From NCBI GenBank assembly GCA_002338335.1, contig DDIC01000045.1:1-28924 (forward strand): a stretch of DNA of 28,924 bases, given 5' to 3'. The notes under the pieces are model-generated. The model worked only from the letters and a program-made list of their open reading frames with translations. It did not search any database and was not told the origin of the DNA. The DNA is from Bacteroidetes bacterium UBA1860 (lineage in GTDB: Bacteria; Bacteroidota; Rhodothermia; Balneolales; Balneolaceae). Made by a program: the position numbers and the translations under genes. Shown here in pieces: positions 15,320-23,844 of the stretch. Every line of letters begins with the position of its first letter. Position 1 is the first letter of the stretch.

Positions 15320-15324
15320 CTCAC

Positions 15325-15501
15325 ATGGCCAGAATCGACGAAGTAAAAACTATCATGGCTCATCTTGAAGATGATATGGACAAGTTCTACAACAAGGGGA
15401 ATAAAGCTGCCGGCACACGTGCTCGTAAACATCTCCAAGACTTGAAAAATCTTTCTCAAGTGATTCGTAAAGAGATTCAAGAGAAGAAAAACGCTGGCTA
15501 A
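15325..15501 (+). CDS. Histone H1-like protein, Hc1 family
   Basis: This 58-residue protein is a clear member of the bacterial Hc1/H1-like family. The conserved core MDKFYNKGNKAAGTRARKHL is followed by LKNLSQVIRKEIQEKKNAG. Relatives in Bacteroidota are abundant small DNA-binding proteins; the longer chlamydial Hc1 condenses the nucleoid. Only the conserved core helix pair is present, without a long Lys/Ala-rich tail. The reading frame stays open to an ATG at 15256, which would add 23 residues (MNTTHNLCFSW...) unlike the family; the GGAGG at 15315 makes 15325 the better start. It has its own promoter region with a palindrome and a strong terminator, as expected for an abundant protein. Confidence 0.92.
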   Translation: MARIDEVKTIMAHLEDDMDKFYNKGNKAAGTRARKHLQDLKNLSQVIRKEIQEKKNAG

Positions 15502-15523
15502 GCTGTTTTTCTAAGGTTATTTT

Positions 15524-15557
15524 AAAAGGCTATATGGTTTCCATATGGCCTTTTTTT
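15524..15557. terminator. Bidirectional terminator between Hc1 and gcvP
   Basis: A 12-base stem (AAGGCTATATGG at 15526-15537 with CCATATGGCCTT at 15541-15552, one G-T wobble) with a 3-base loop is followed by five more T on the plus strand. On the minus strand a shorter T4 follows. It lies between the convergent stops of Hc1 (15501) and gcvP (15556). Confidence 0.85.
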
Positions 15558-18432
15558 ATGCCTCTTCGTAGGCAGACATGGGTAAGCAGGTACACATTAG
15601 GTTCCGATCTCCATACGCATCATCGACTCGTCGAACCGAAGGCCAGAACTTAGACGTAGCTTGTCCCTCCATAGGAAACACTGCTTCTTTTCTACTGTAG
15701 GGTCGTGTCCATTGATCGGAAATCACCATTTCTTGGGTATGAGGGGCGTGCTTTAATACATTATCTTCGGCATCAGCAGTTCCGTTTTCGATTGCACGTA
15801 TCTCCTCACGAATCGAAATCATCGCATCACAAAACCGATCGAGTTCCACCTTTGACTCACTCTCCGTTGGCTCAATCATGAGCGTGCCAGCTACTGGAAA
15901 GCTCATGGTAGGGGCGTGGAATCCATAATCCATCAATCGTTTGGCAATATCAGTGGCTTCAATGCCTGCAGAAGCTTTGAATCCACGTATATCAAGAATG
16001 AATTCATGTGCAGAACGGCCCGTTTTTCCTCTGTACAATACAGGATAATGGTCCTTGAGTCGCTCCATCATGTAGTTAGCATTTAGAATCGCCAATTTAG
16101 TTGCTTGTGTGAGTCCATCTGGCCCCATCATGCGAATGTAGGCATGAGAAATCGTCAAAATTGAGGCACTTCCCCAAGGAGCAGCAGAGACGGGTGAAAT
16201 CCCCAACTCTCCTCCCGTTTTGGTTAATGGGTGTCCAGGCAGATAGGGTGCCAGATCCTTTGTGACACCGATAGGTCCCATTCCAGGCCCACCACCACCG
16301 TGTGGGATGCAAAAGGTTTTGTGCAAGTTCAAATGGCATACATCTGCACCAATGGCAGCGGGGCTGGTGAGCCCAACCTGCGCATTCATATTGGCTCCAT
16401 CCATGTACACTTTACCACCATGCTCATGAATTAACGCACAAATTTCTCGAATATGCTCTTCAAACACTCCATGAGTCGATGGGTAGGTCACCATGAGTGC
16501 CGATAAGTTGTCGGAATGTTCCTCTACGCGTTTTTTCAGGTCCTCAAAATCAATATTTCCCTGGTCGTCGCACTGCGTAACCACCACTTGCATACCCGCC
16601 ATCACCGCACTTGCGGGATTTGTACCATGTGCTGATGATGGAATGATGGCTACATTACGATGATGATCCCCACGTTGTCGATGGTATTCACGGATGACCA
16701 TAAGCCCCGTGTATTCTCCCTGTGCCCCTGAATTTGGCTGTAAGGAGACGGACTCAAATCCTGTAATCTCTTCCAACCACTGGGACAGCTCGTCAAACAA
16801 CTGAGCATACCCTTCAGTTTGTGAACTTGGTGCAAATGGATGAATCCCCCCAAACTCCTTCCACGTCACAGGAATCATCTCTGTAGTGGCATTAAGCTTC
16901 ATCGTGCACGAACCTAGGGAGATCATCGAGTGGGTTAAACTAAGATCCTTGTTTTCAAGGCGCTTCATGTACCTAAGCATTTCATGTTCTGTATGGTATT
17001 GATGAAACACCTCGTGGTCCATGAAGAAACTCGTTCTCTGAAGCTCTTCTGGCCATGTTGCGGAGACTGATTCAAACACTGGGATTGAGGAGAGAAGCCC
17101 CGCCTCATGAAAGAGTGCCCATAGTGCCTCTACATGAGATTCGTCTTTGGCTTCATCAAAGGTGAGACCAATGTCTCCATTGTCATAATAGCGTAGGTTG
17201 AACCGTGCAGCTTCGGCGGCCTCACGGACTTGATTCGCTTGGTCGGGCGTCGCCTCCACTCGGAGTGTATCGAAAAACGTCTCGTGACGTATTGAGCACC
17301 CGCCTTGCTTAAGCCCATAAGCCAGGGCAGAGGTGAGTCCGTGAACTCTTGAGGCAATCCGTTTTAACCCTTCAGGTCCATGCCAAACCCCATAAAAACC
17401 AGAAATTACAGCAAGGAGTACCTGAGCTGTGCAGATATTGGAGGTCGCTTTTTCCCGTCTAATGTGTTGCTCTCGGGTTTGCAACGCCATACGGTAGGCA
17501 GGATTCCCGTCAGCATCTTTGGTCGCACCAATAATCCGTCCAGGAATTTTTCGCTGGTATTCTGTACGGGTCGCAAAATAGGCTGCATGCGGACCCCCAT
17601 ATCCCATAGGGACACCAAAACGTTGAGCAGAACCTACAACGACATCGGCACCTTGTTCCCCTGGAGGTGTCAGCATCACAAGACTAAGCAAATCCGCAGT
17701 GACGACGGACTTGACGTCGTGCTCGTGACCCGCCTCAATCATTGGGCGCAAGGGTCGAACTTGACCATCTGAATCTGGGTATGCTAATACCATTGCAAAC
17801 ACATCTGGATTTGTGACATCAAATTCTGTTGGATCCTGAATAAGCAATTTAATCCCTAGAGGTTGTGTCCGTGTTTGAAGCAGAGCGTGTACCTGGGGGT
17901 GGCATTGCGAGGAGACGAGACAGGTCAGCGCGTCTTTTTTGGAGCGCGGGCGAGTGTCATAAAGCATGGTAACCCCTTCAGCTGCCGCAGTTGCCTCATC
18001 AAGGAGTGAGGCGTTTGCCAATTCCATGCCGGTCAAATCTGTGATCATGGTCTGAAAATTAATGAGCGCCTCCATTCGACCTTGGGCGATCTCAGCTTGA
18101 TAAGGTGTATAAGCGGTATACCACCCTGGATTTTCAAGAATATTTCTCAAAATCACGCTTGGCATGATGGTGTCCGTGTAGCCCATCCCAATGAACGAGT
18201 CAAACACCACGTTCTTTGAAGCAATTTGCTCGATTTCTTGTAGATAGTCCTGTTCAGAGACCGCGTGGGGCAAATTCAAACCCTGCTTGAGACGAATTCC
18301 TTGCGGAATGATTTCATCGATCAGCTCATCGAGAGAGGGCGAATGTACTCGTTTGAGAAGGGAATGAAGTTGATCTTGATGAGTGCCATTGTGACGTTGC
18401 TCAAACGAGTCCTTGGGAGGGATCATGGGCAT
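15556..18432 (-). CDS. gcvP: Glycine dehydrogenase (decarboxylating), P protein of the glycine cleavage system
   Basis: The 958-residue product is the one-piece P protein, with both halves (GcvPA-like and GcvPB-like) fused. It decarboxylates glycine with pyridoxal phosphate and passes the aminomethyl group to lipoylated GcvH. Landmarks are the opening half with FDSFIGMGYTDTIMPSVILR and YTPYQAEIAQGRMEALINFQ, and in the second half the PLP-lysine motif HLNLHKTFCIPHGGGGPG near residue 703 and SAHEFILDIR. The ending DNLMCTCLP-like block (DRNLMCTCLPMSAYE) is typical. gcvH and gcvT are not adjacent. I saw no glycine riboswitch in the 225-base upstream gap. It ends at a shared bidirectional terminator. 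Confidence 0.97.
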   Translation of the reverse strand: MPMIPPKDSFEQRHNGTHQDQLHSLLKRVHSPSLDELIDEIIPQGIRLKQGLNLPHAVSEQDYLQEIEQIASKNVVFDSFIGMGYTDTIMPSVILRNILENPGWYTAYTPYQAEIAQGRMEALINFQTMITDLTGMELANASLLDEATAAAEGVTMLYDTRPRSKKDALTCLVSSQCHPQVHALLQTRTQPLGIKLLIQDPTEFDVTNPDVFAMVLAYPDSDGQVRPLRPMIEAGHEHDVKSVVTADLLSLVMLTPPGEQGADVVVGSAQRFGVPMGYGGPHAAYFATRTEYQRKIPGRIIGATKDADGNPAYRMALQTREQHIRREKATSNICTAQVLLAVISGFYGVWHGPEGLKRIASRVHGLTSALAYGLKQGGCSIRHETFFDTLRVEATPDQANQVREAAEAARFNLRYYDNGDIGLTFDEAKDESHVEALWALFHEAGLLSSIPVFESVSATWPEELQRTSFFMDHEVFHQYHTEHEMLRYMKRLENKDLSLTHSMISLGSCTMKLNATTEMIPVTWKEFGGIHPFAPSSQTEGYAQLFDELSQWLEEITGFESVSLQPNSGAQGEYTGLMVIREYHRQRGDHHRNVAIIPSSAHGTNPASAVMAGMQVVVTQCDDQGNIDFEDLKKRVEEHSDNLSALMVTYPSTHGVFEEHIREICALIHEHGGKVYMDGANMNAQVGLTSPAAIGADVCHLNLHKTFCIPHGGGGPGMGPIGVTKDLAPYLPGHPLTKTGGELGISPVSAAPWGSASILTISHAYIRMMGPDGLTQATKLAILNANYMMERLKDHYPVLYRGKTGRSAHEFILDIRGFKASAGIEATDIAKRLMDYGFHAPTMSFPVAGTLMIEPTESESKVELDRFCDAMISIREEIRAIENGTADAEDNVLKHAPHTQEMVISDQWTRPYSRKEAVFPMEGQATSKFWPSVRRVDDAYGDRNLMCTCLPMSAYEEA

Positions 18433-18526
18433 GGTAGCTCTTGTAAAAACTAGGATTTAGGCAGTAGAACGAGAGTATTATTAATGTTCTGTTTTACACA
18501 GTACCTAAGATACAGTTTTTTCGTTT

Positions 18527-18661
18527 TCAGAGTTCCTGCGATTTACTAGAAATTGGAGCGTCATCCCAAAAGAAATCGAAACGATCCCCTTGCGCATCAA
18601 CCCAAAGTTGTAGATATTTAGCCAAGGTTAAAAATTCTTCATGTTGTAAAAAACTCGATGA
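18527..18661 (-). other. Coding-like open frame without ATG (possible gene relic)
   Basis: In the gcvP-ZIP gap the minus strand holds a 44-codon stop-free frame ending in TGA. It reads like protein sequence (EEFLTLAKYLQLWVDAQ, then GDRFDFFWDDAPISS) with strong codon periodicity. It has no ATG; only an internal TTG could start it. The frame begins immediately after a stop inside the ZIP gene start. It could be the C-terminal remnant of a lost gene, a tiny protein with a TTG start, or chance. I do not recognise it. Confidence 0.2.
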
Positions 18662-19518
18662 CTACTTCTATACTTGCCCTCAATCTACCTTTTTTGGATG
18701 GTTGGTTTTACGATCTCCACCCAGTGATTCAAGCGTTGCTAGCCGGGCTTTTCACATGGACGATGACCGCCTTAGGTGCTGCCATTGTTTTTATTACGCG
18801 AAACGTAAGTCTTAAAGTGCTCGATTCGTTAATGGGATTTGCAGCAGGAGTGATGATTGCAGCCAGTGTCTGGTCTCTTTTGATTCCAGGAATGGAGATG
18901 GCCGAGTCCCTGGGAATGAATCCGCTCATTCCTGCTGTCGTGGGGTTTCTTTCCGGTGGGATTGCTTTGCGTATAGCCGATGCCTATCTACCCCACCTTC
19001 ACCCTTCTTTGTCAATCGATGAAGCAGAGGGTGTTCCAACTTCGTGGCGCCGATCTACCTTACTCATGTTGGCCATGACATTGCACAATATCCCCGAGGG
19101 GCTTGCAGTGGGGGTACTTTTTGGGGCTGCCGCTTCGGGGATAGATCCAACGGGAACAGCTACTATCGCAGGAGCTATCGCCTTGGCCATTGGGATTGGC
19201 ATCCAGAACTTCCCAGAAGGGTTAGCCATTTCCGCACCCCTTCGCCGGGACGGAATGAAGTCCTCCAAAAGCTTTTATTATGGACAATTATCGGGTGCTG
19301 TAGAGCCGATTTCAGCGGTTGTGGGTGCTGCTGCAGTGCTGTTGGTAGCCCCATTGCTCCCCTACGCATTGGCTTTTGCTGCTGGCGCTATGATGTATGT
19401 TGTGATTGAAGAGCTCATTCCTGAATCCCAAAATCACGGAAATACCGATTTAGCAACCCTTGGGACTATGCTTGGCTTTACTGTGATGATGTTTCTGGAT
19501 ATCGCTCTAGCTGGGTAA
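18658..19518 (+). CDS. ZIP-family divalent metal transporter
   Basis: The 286-residue product is an inner-membrane ZIP transporter with about eight hydrophobic helices. The metal-binding helices are evident: HNIPEGLAVGVLFGAA in helix 4 and NFPEGLAISAPLRRDG in helix 5, the pair that lines the binuclear metal site (the usual second histidine is Asn here). A short histidine-bearing loop (YLPHLHPS) precedes them. ZupT-like relatives import zinc, iron or other divalent ions; gufA-type proteins are close. The metal is not predictable from sequence. The gene starts at ATG 18658; its stop is four bases from the stop of the convergent membrane protein gene. Confidence 0.92.
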   Translation: MTTSILALNLPFLDGWFYDLHPVIQALLAGLFTWTMTALGAAIVFITRNVSLKVLDSLMGFAAGVMIAASVWSLLIPGMEMAESLGMNPLIPAVVGFLSGGIALRIADAYLPHLHPSLSIDEAEGVPTSWRRSTLLMLAMTLHNIPEGLAVGVLFGAAASGIDPTGTATIAGAIALAIGIGIQNFPEGLAISAPLRRDGMKSSKSFYYGQLSGAVEPISAVVGAAAVLLVAPLLPYALAFAAGAMMYVVIEELIPESQNHGNTDLATLGTMLGFTVMMFLDIALAG

Positions 19519-19522
19519 GACG

Positions 19523-20140
19523 CTACAAGCTCATCGAAAAGGTGAGTCCAGCTCCACCCGCCATGGTTTGGACACGGATGGCTTCGGTAATATCGACATG
19601 GAAATAGGCAAAGGCTAAATCAAAAACAAAAAGGAAAGCTCCTTGCACAAGCAAGGATTGTCCATAGCCTTGCAGACGCGAGGAATCGACCCGTTTTCCT
19701 CGTTCTATTATGGCGTACCCTAGAGCCATATACCCAAGGTCTAATCCAGCATTAAATAGTAGAATTTTGTCGAGTCTTGCAGCCTCTTGGTACCCTTGTT
19801 CTAAGGTCCATGAACTCACATCTGGAAGGGTCAGAAGAGCGACCGATGCGATAGTAAGATTCACAGCATTCCACCCCGCATTCATCTCATGAAAATATCG
19901 TGTGGATCCTGTCGTTTGACTACGTCCTAAGGACCCTGTGACAATATTTGCCAAGGCCCATCCCCCAAGTAGTTTCATACCGAAGCGCATCGATTCGACA
20001 TGCTGATCCATTGGTGTGACGACAACATCCTGAGCGTGCGCCAGTGGGGATCCGAGGACCAACCATCCAAAGAGTCCAAGAAGGGGAAGCCATACCTGAC
20101 GAGGGAGTTGAGGGAAGCTAAACAGAGTAGATCGGTTCAT
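19523..20140 (-). CDS. Small integral membrane protein of unknown function
   Basis: The 205-residue protein has an N-terminal hydrophobic segment that may be a signal peptide (LLGLFGWLVLGSPLAHAQ, cut near residue 36), followed by about four membrane helices. A recognisable feature is GGWALANIVTGSLGRSQ...YFHEMNAGWNAVNL, a pattern I associate with an uncharacterised membrane-protein family in Bacteroidota (DUF6992-like); I hold that loosely. It is the last gene of the operon with the helicase and PdeM, only four bases after the pdeM stop, so cotranscription is very likely. Whether it shares their DNA-repair role is unknown. Confidence 0.75.
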   Translation of the reverse strand: MNRSTLFSFPQLPRQVWLPLLGLFGWLVLGSPLAHAQDVVVTPMDQHVESMRFGMKLLGGWALANIVTGSLGRSQTTGSTRYFHEMNAGWNAVNLTIASVALLTLPDVSSWTLEQGYQEAARLDKILLFNAGLDLGYMALGYAIIERGKRVDSSRLQGYGQSLLVQGAFLFVFDLAFAYFHVDITEAIRVQTMAGGAGLTFSMSL

Positions 20141-20144
20141 ATTT

Positions 20145-20864
20145 TTATCGATAATTGGTCGTCGATTGAGGGGGTAGGCTTGAGTAAGGAGTCAGTCGTT
20201 CTTCGGTAACGATGTACGCTTCACAATCGTTTGGTACGCTAAGGCAGTGAAGCCCCGTAAATTCTCCAAAGGCCGGAAGCATCAAATGGTCCGTTGATTC
20301 AAAAAAACAGGGTAATGTGAGGGTTTGTCTGCCTGTGGACCGAATTTTGACACCGGGATGGAGGTGACCACACAGGCGAAAGTCAGTACTGGATCCCTGA
20401 TCATCTGGAGCTGTTGTCGCTTTTGGAAAATGGTGAGCAGGCTCATGCGCAAAAAGAAGGCCATGGTGAGATAGCTCAGGCTGAACATCGAGACCGATTG
20501 CCGTGTATTGAGAGGGTTTGGCAATGTCGTGATTACCCTGAATCAACGTGCAGGAAAGGGTGTCATGGTTGGCCAACCATTCTTGAAATTCGAACCATTC
20601 GTCATTTGGTTGGCTATGAAAGAGATCGCCAAGAAACCAAATCGCTTGAGCTTCGGTGCGGTGTATCACACGATCCAGCCGGTCTAATGTCTTTTGTTGC
20701 GATCCTCTTGGGACCGCTATGCCTTGTCGCTGAAAGTGCCCCACCTTACCAAAGTGGAGATCGGCTACCAGCAAGACTCCTTCATCCTCCCAAAACACAG
20801 CCTTTTCGGGGAGAAGCCAGAGGGTTTGATCATGTATGATTCTTTTGATGTCGTTGGAGGTCAT
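20145..20864 (-). CDS. pdeM: Ligase-associated metallophosphoesterase PdeM
   Basis: The product of about 239 residues is a calcineurin-like phosphoesterase of the PdeM type. All metal-binding motifs are present in order: DLHFGK (Asp35, His37), GDLFHS, GNHD, the FAHEP histidine, and CGHLHPG. PdeM is named for its usual place beside an ATP-dependent DNA ligase, an exonuclease and an Lhr-like helicase; it is thought to process nucleic-acid ends in damage repair. ATG 20864 is preferred over one at 20927 because the extra 21 residues are unlike the family and lie inside the helicase gene. Even so it overlaps the helicase by 35 bases, implying translational coupling. Confidence 0.88.
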   Translation of the reverse strand: MTSNDIKRIIHDQTLWLLPEKAVFWEDEGVLLVADLHFGKVGHFQRQGIAVPRGSQQKTLDRLDRVIHRTEAQAIWFLGDLFHSQPNDEWFEFQEWLANHDTLSCTLIQGNHDIAKPSQYTAIGLDVQPELSHHGLLFAHEPAHHFPKATTAPDDQGSSTDFRLCGHLHPGVKIRSTGRQTLTLPCFFESTDHLMLPAFGEFTGLHCLSVPNDCEAYIVTEERLTPYSSLPPQSTTNYR

Positions 20865-23328
20865 GCTTGGCTTGGTCCTGCATTTTTTGAATGCGTTGGA
20901 CCAAGGTTTCCGAAGAGACCTTCCCACGCAATCGATCTACAAAGATAGGAAAAGCAAAAGGGGAAAAGCGTGGCGTCTCTACAATGTGAATCGGTTGAGA
21001 CTGAATCCGATGGAGTACCTTACGAATTCGTTGTTCCTCTAGCTGTGTTTGCAATACCTCATCTTGAGCTTGCTGTAATAGAAGATGATCAGGCTCATAT
21101 TCTGACAAAACGTCATAGAGAAGCCCACTTGAGACCTGAAGGTGTTTTGTCGATGTCGCTTTGCCTGGATATCCTTGAAAAATCATCCCACTGATTCTTG
21201 CGATATACCGAAAATGGCGCTTTGCTAGCTCTGAGGTGTTCACACTTCGTTGTAAATCTTTGACCAAAGCCTTGGGTGAGAACAAATCGCGAATCCAAGA
21301 CTCGCTCCATGGCAGGGGCTGATCGGTAAGTAGCTCAAAGCCATAATCATTCATGGCAAGGGTAAAGGTGATGGGTTGCTGGTCCGCAATCCGTGTTGCA
21401 ACCATAGTGCTTAGACCCTCGTGTACGGCGCGCCCTTCAAAGGGGAAAAAGAAGGCATGGTATCCCTCTTTAGAGGTGGAAAGTTCAACGAGGAAACGCT
21501 CATGGCTTGGGAAGGCTGACCGTTCCGCTTGAAGCTCCATTAAGGGTTGGATGGCGCGGGTCTCTGGTGTGTCGTACTGCCCACGTTCCATGGCATCAAG
21601 CGAGCGCTGAAGACCTGCTGAGAGATTCGAACTTAGTGACATCCGACCTCCAAGCCACGCAGGAATCGATTTTGACGCCCCTTTGGCACGTCGGACATAT
21701 ACGGTCATCTGCTTTACCCGCACCAATTCAAGATTACGCCCAGCAAACCAAAAACAATCTCCAGGCTCGAGTTTGGCGATGAACCACTCTTCTACCGTCC
21801 CTAGCTGTCCACCCGTGAGATAGCGCACACGAAGCATCGCATCAGACGATATGGTGCCAATGGAGAGTCTATGACGAGTTGAAACACGACGATTGGCTGG
21901 CTTCAAAACACCATCGCCATCAACGACAAGCTTTTGGAACTCCGGGTATTTTTGGAGTGCATCCCCACCATGTACCAAATGATGAATGACTCGATTCCAT
22001 TGGTCGCGAGTCAAGGATTGATAGGACCAGGTTGAGACGATTTCCTGATAAAGCGCATCGGGATCAAAACCCCCACCAACGGCACGTGTAACGGCATATT
22101 GTGACAGCACGTCCATGGGGGCAAAAGGAGGGATGCGGTCCTCAAGTGCTGGGTTTGAGATGGATTCTCGTAGGGCACTGGCTTCAATCAGCTCTAATGC
22201 ATGTGTTGGGACAAAAATGATTGTGCTTTTTTTCCCAGGGGCATGACCGCTTCGACCCGCTCGCTGCATAAATCGTGCAATTCCTTTTGGACTTCCCACT
22301 TGGATGACACGATCAACTGGCGAAAAATCAACCCCAAGGTCAAGGCTTGAGGTACAAACCACAATTCGAATAACCCCTTCTTTGATCGCACCCTCCACCC
22401 AAAGTCGAATCTGCTGGGTCAACGAACCATGGTGAAGGGCAATATCTCCAGCGAGGTCAGGTTTTGCCTCAAGCAATCCTCGAAACCATAATTCAGCTTG
22501 AGCACGTGTATTGGTAAACAGGAGCACAGATCCCGGTGGCTCAAGGTAGGGGAGGACTTGCTCTATCATCGACAAACCCAAATGACCTGACCAAGGGAGT
22601 TCTTCGATGGATTCAGGAACAATCGAGATCATGTCGATCTCTTTGGGATGATCTCCAGTAATGTGAACCGCGTGAGATGCACGTGTTTCTGTTCCAAAAA
22701 GGACTTGCTTAGCCTCCTCCACATTCCCTATGGTCGCCGAGACGCCCCAGCACATTAACGCCGGTTGTAAGGCACGAAGTCGTGACAATAGTAACTCACA
22801 CTGGGTGCCTCGCTTGGAGCCCATAAACTCATGCCACTCATCAACCACGACTTGTTTTACATGCTTCAACCCATCTACTGACCGTGCAGATGCAAAAAGG
22901 ATATGCATACTCTCAGGCGTCGTGATCAAGATCGAGGGCATATTTTGACGCTGCTTTGCCTTTTCATTCGATGAGACATCCCCAGTGCGCCGTCCCACGG
23001 TCAAGGGTAGACCAAGCTGATCAATCATCTCTTGCATCGACACCTCTAAATCTTTGGCTAGTGCTCGCAAGGGGGTAATCCAAAGCAAGAGAGGCCCTTT
23101 TTCAGTGGGTTGGCCTGATGATTGGCGTTCCAATTGTGTCAAAAACAGCCCCCCAAGCATCGCAAGGGTTTTTCCACTCCCCGTGGGAGCCGTCAGAAAC
23201 CCATCCAAGCCTTTTTGCTGTGCGTCCCAAGCCTCGAGTTGGAAGGCAAAAGGAGCCCAACCTTTGCCCTCAAACCACTGCATAAACCGTGTTACACCCT
23301 GAACGGATTGGGGATCAGAAAGACTCAT
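20830..23328 (-). CDS. Ligase-associated DEXH-box helicase (Lhr-like)
   Basis: The 832-residue product is an SF2 helicase of the Lhr-core type. Motifs are the Q-like lead FAFQLEAW, Walker A TAPTGSGKT (46-54), TPLRALAKDL, TTPESMHILF, DEWHE (163-167), SAT (197-199), and in the second RecA domain VVCTSSLDLGVDF and QRAGRSGH. After the ATPase core comes a winged-helix and Lhr-core domain region. Relatives unwind DNA 3' to 5' and belong to the ligase-exonuclease-helicase-PdeM repair set. Start and stop codons interlock with neighbours: ATGA with the upstream 127-residue protein gene and a 35-base overlap with pdeM. The ligase and exonuclease partners are missing from this window. Confidence 0.92.
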   Translation of the reverse strand: MSLSDPQSVQGVTRFMQWFEGKGWAPFAFQLEAWDAQQKGLDGFLTAPTGSGKTLAMLGGLFLTQLERQSSGQPTEKGPLLLWITPLRALAKDLEVSMQEMIDQLGLPLTVGRRTGDVSSNEKAKQRQNMPSILITTPESMHILFASARSVDGLKHVKQVVVDEWHEFMGSKRGTQCELLLSRLRALQPALMCWGVSATIGNVEEAKQVLFGTETRASHAVHITGDHPKEIDMISIVPESIEELPWSGHLGLSMIEQVLPYLEPPGSVLLFTNTRAQAELWFRGLLEAKPDLAGDIALHHGSLTQQIRLWVEGAIKEGVIRIVVCTSSLDLGVDFSPVDRVIQVGSPKGIARFMQRAGRSGHAPGKKSTIIFVPTHALELIEASALRESISNPALEDRIPPFAPMDVLSQYAVTRAVGGGFDPDALYQEIVSTWSYQSLTRDQWNRVIHHLVHGGDALQKYPEFQKLVVDGDGVLKPANRRVSTRHRLSIGTISSDAMLRVRYLTGGQLGTVEEWFIAKLEPGDCFWFAGRNLELVRVKQMTVYVRRAKGASKSIPAWLGGRMSLSSNLSAGLQRSLDAMERGQYDTPETRAIQPLMELQAERSAFPSHERFLVELSTSKEGYHAFFFPFEGRAVHEGLSTMVATRIADQQPITFTLAMNDYGFELLTDQPLPWSESWIRDLFSPKALVKDLQRSVNTSELAKRHFRYIARISGMIFQGYPGKATSTKHLQVSSGLLYDVLSEYEPDHLLLQQAQDEVLQTQLEEQRIRKVLHRIQSQPIHIVETPRFSPFAFPIFVDRLRGKVSSETLVQRIQKMQDQAKHDLQRHQKNHT

Positions 23329-23708
23329 CCAATGAACCCTTTTTTCACAATCCAGCCCCCTACCAACAGCGCTCCACTAGCATAGATTAAACCCAACCGA
23401 AACCTAGTACTCACAAAGGCTGGATGAAAAAATAGCCCATGTGTTCGTCGATTTTTGAGTAACCATTTATAATAGTAATCACGCTGAGCGTACCCCAAAG
23501 CCATGGTCACATGGCCATGAATAAGTGTCATGATCATAGGGAGAGCAAACACAAATCCACCACCATAGGCGAACCATCGTGGCAAACCCACGAACGTAAC
23601 AAGGTAGGCATAGGGCCATCCAAAGAGGATCAACAAAGGTACAGCAATGAACCAATTGATAAGGCTGATTCGTCGATAATTTGATTCAGCGTGCTCGCGC
23701 GACGTCAT
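23325..23708 (-). CDS. Small membrane protein of unknown function, first gene of the helicase operon
   Basis: The 127-residue protein has about three membrane-spanning stretches: residues 15-40 (ISLINWFIAVPLLILFGWPY), 45-65 and 105-122. There is a cytoplasmic-looking basic loop (YYYKWLLKNRRTHG) between the last two. No family is recognised. Its TGA stop overlaps the helicase ATG (ATGA), strong evidence of a shared transcript and coupled translation. Start ATG 23708 fits the basic, charged N-terminus typical of a first helix with its N-terminus inside. An inverted repeat (TTCATT-CT-AATGAA at 23749-23762) lies about 40 bases upstream and may regulate the operon. Function is unknown. Confidence 0.75.
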   Translation of the reverse strand: MTSREHAESNYRRISLINWFIAVPLLILFGWPYAYLVTFVGLPRWFAYGGGFVFALPMIMTLIHGHVTMALGYAQRDYYYKWLLKNRRTHGLFFHPAFVSTRFRLGLIYASGALLVGGWIVKKGFIG

Positions 23709-23748
23709 TCCAAACGGATAGGGTGTTCTTTTTTACTAATTTAGAGTC

Positions 23749-23762
23749 TTCATTCTAATGAA
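23749..23762. repeat. Inverted repeat upstream of the helicase operon
   Basis: TTCATT and AATGAA form a perfect 6-base inverted repeat with a CT spacer, 41 bases upstream of the 127-residue protein gene and in the divergent gap with rsmA. It is an operator candidate only. Confidence 0.3.
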
Positions 23763-23844
23763 ACTACGCCAAAGCGTTTCCAATTCCACTGGGTTGGGTC
23801 TAGTATAGAAGCTGTACACGCCCAACATCACCCAAATAACGCAT

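Noticed and set aside
15256..15324. Longer start for the Hc1 protein at 15256
   Set aside because: The extra 23 residues are unlike Hc1 proteins and lack a ribosome site, whereas GGAGG stands before ATG 15325. It remains possible.
17380..17772. 130-codon plus-strand frame opposite gcvP
   Set aside because: It lies within the conserved first half of gcvP and has no independent support.
18433..18657. Glycine riboswitch upstream of gcvP
   Set aside because: I found none of the conserved paired cores of glycine aptamers in the 225-base gap.
20414..20839. 141-codon plus-strand frame opposite pdeM
   Set aside because: All PdeM metal motifs are on the minus strand here; the plus-strand translation has no domain-like features.
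20865..20927. Longer start for pdeM at 20927
   Set aside because: It adds 21 residues that do not resemble the family and come from the helicase coding region; ATG 20864 fits the family start.
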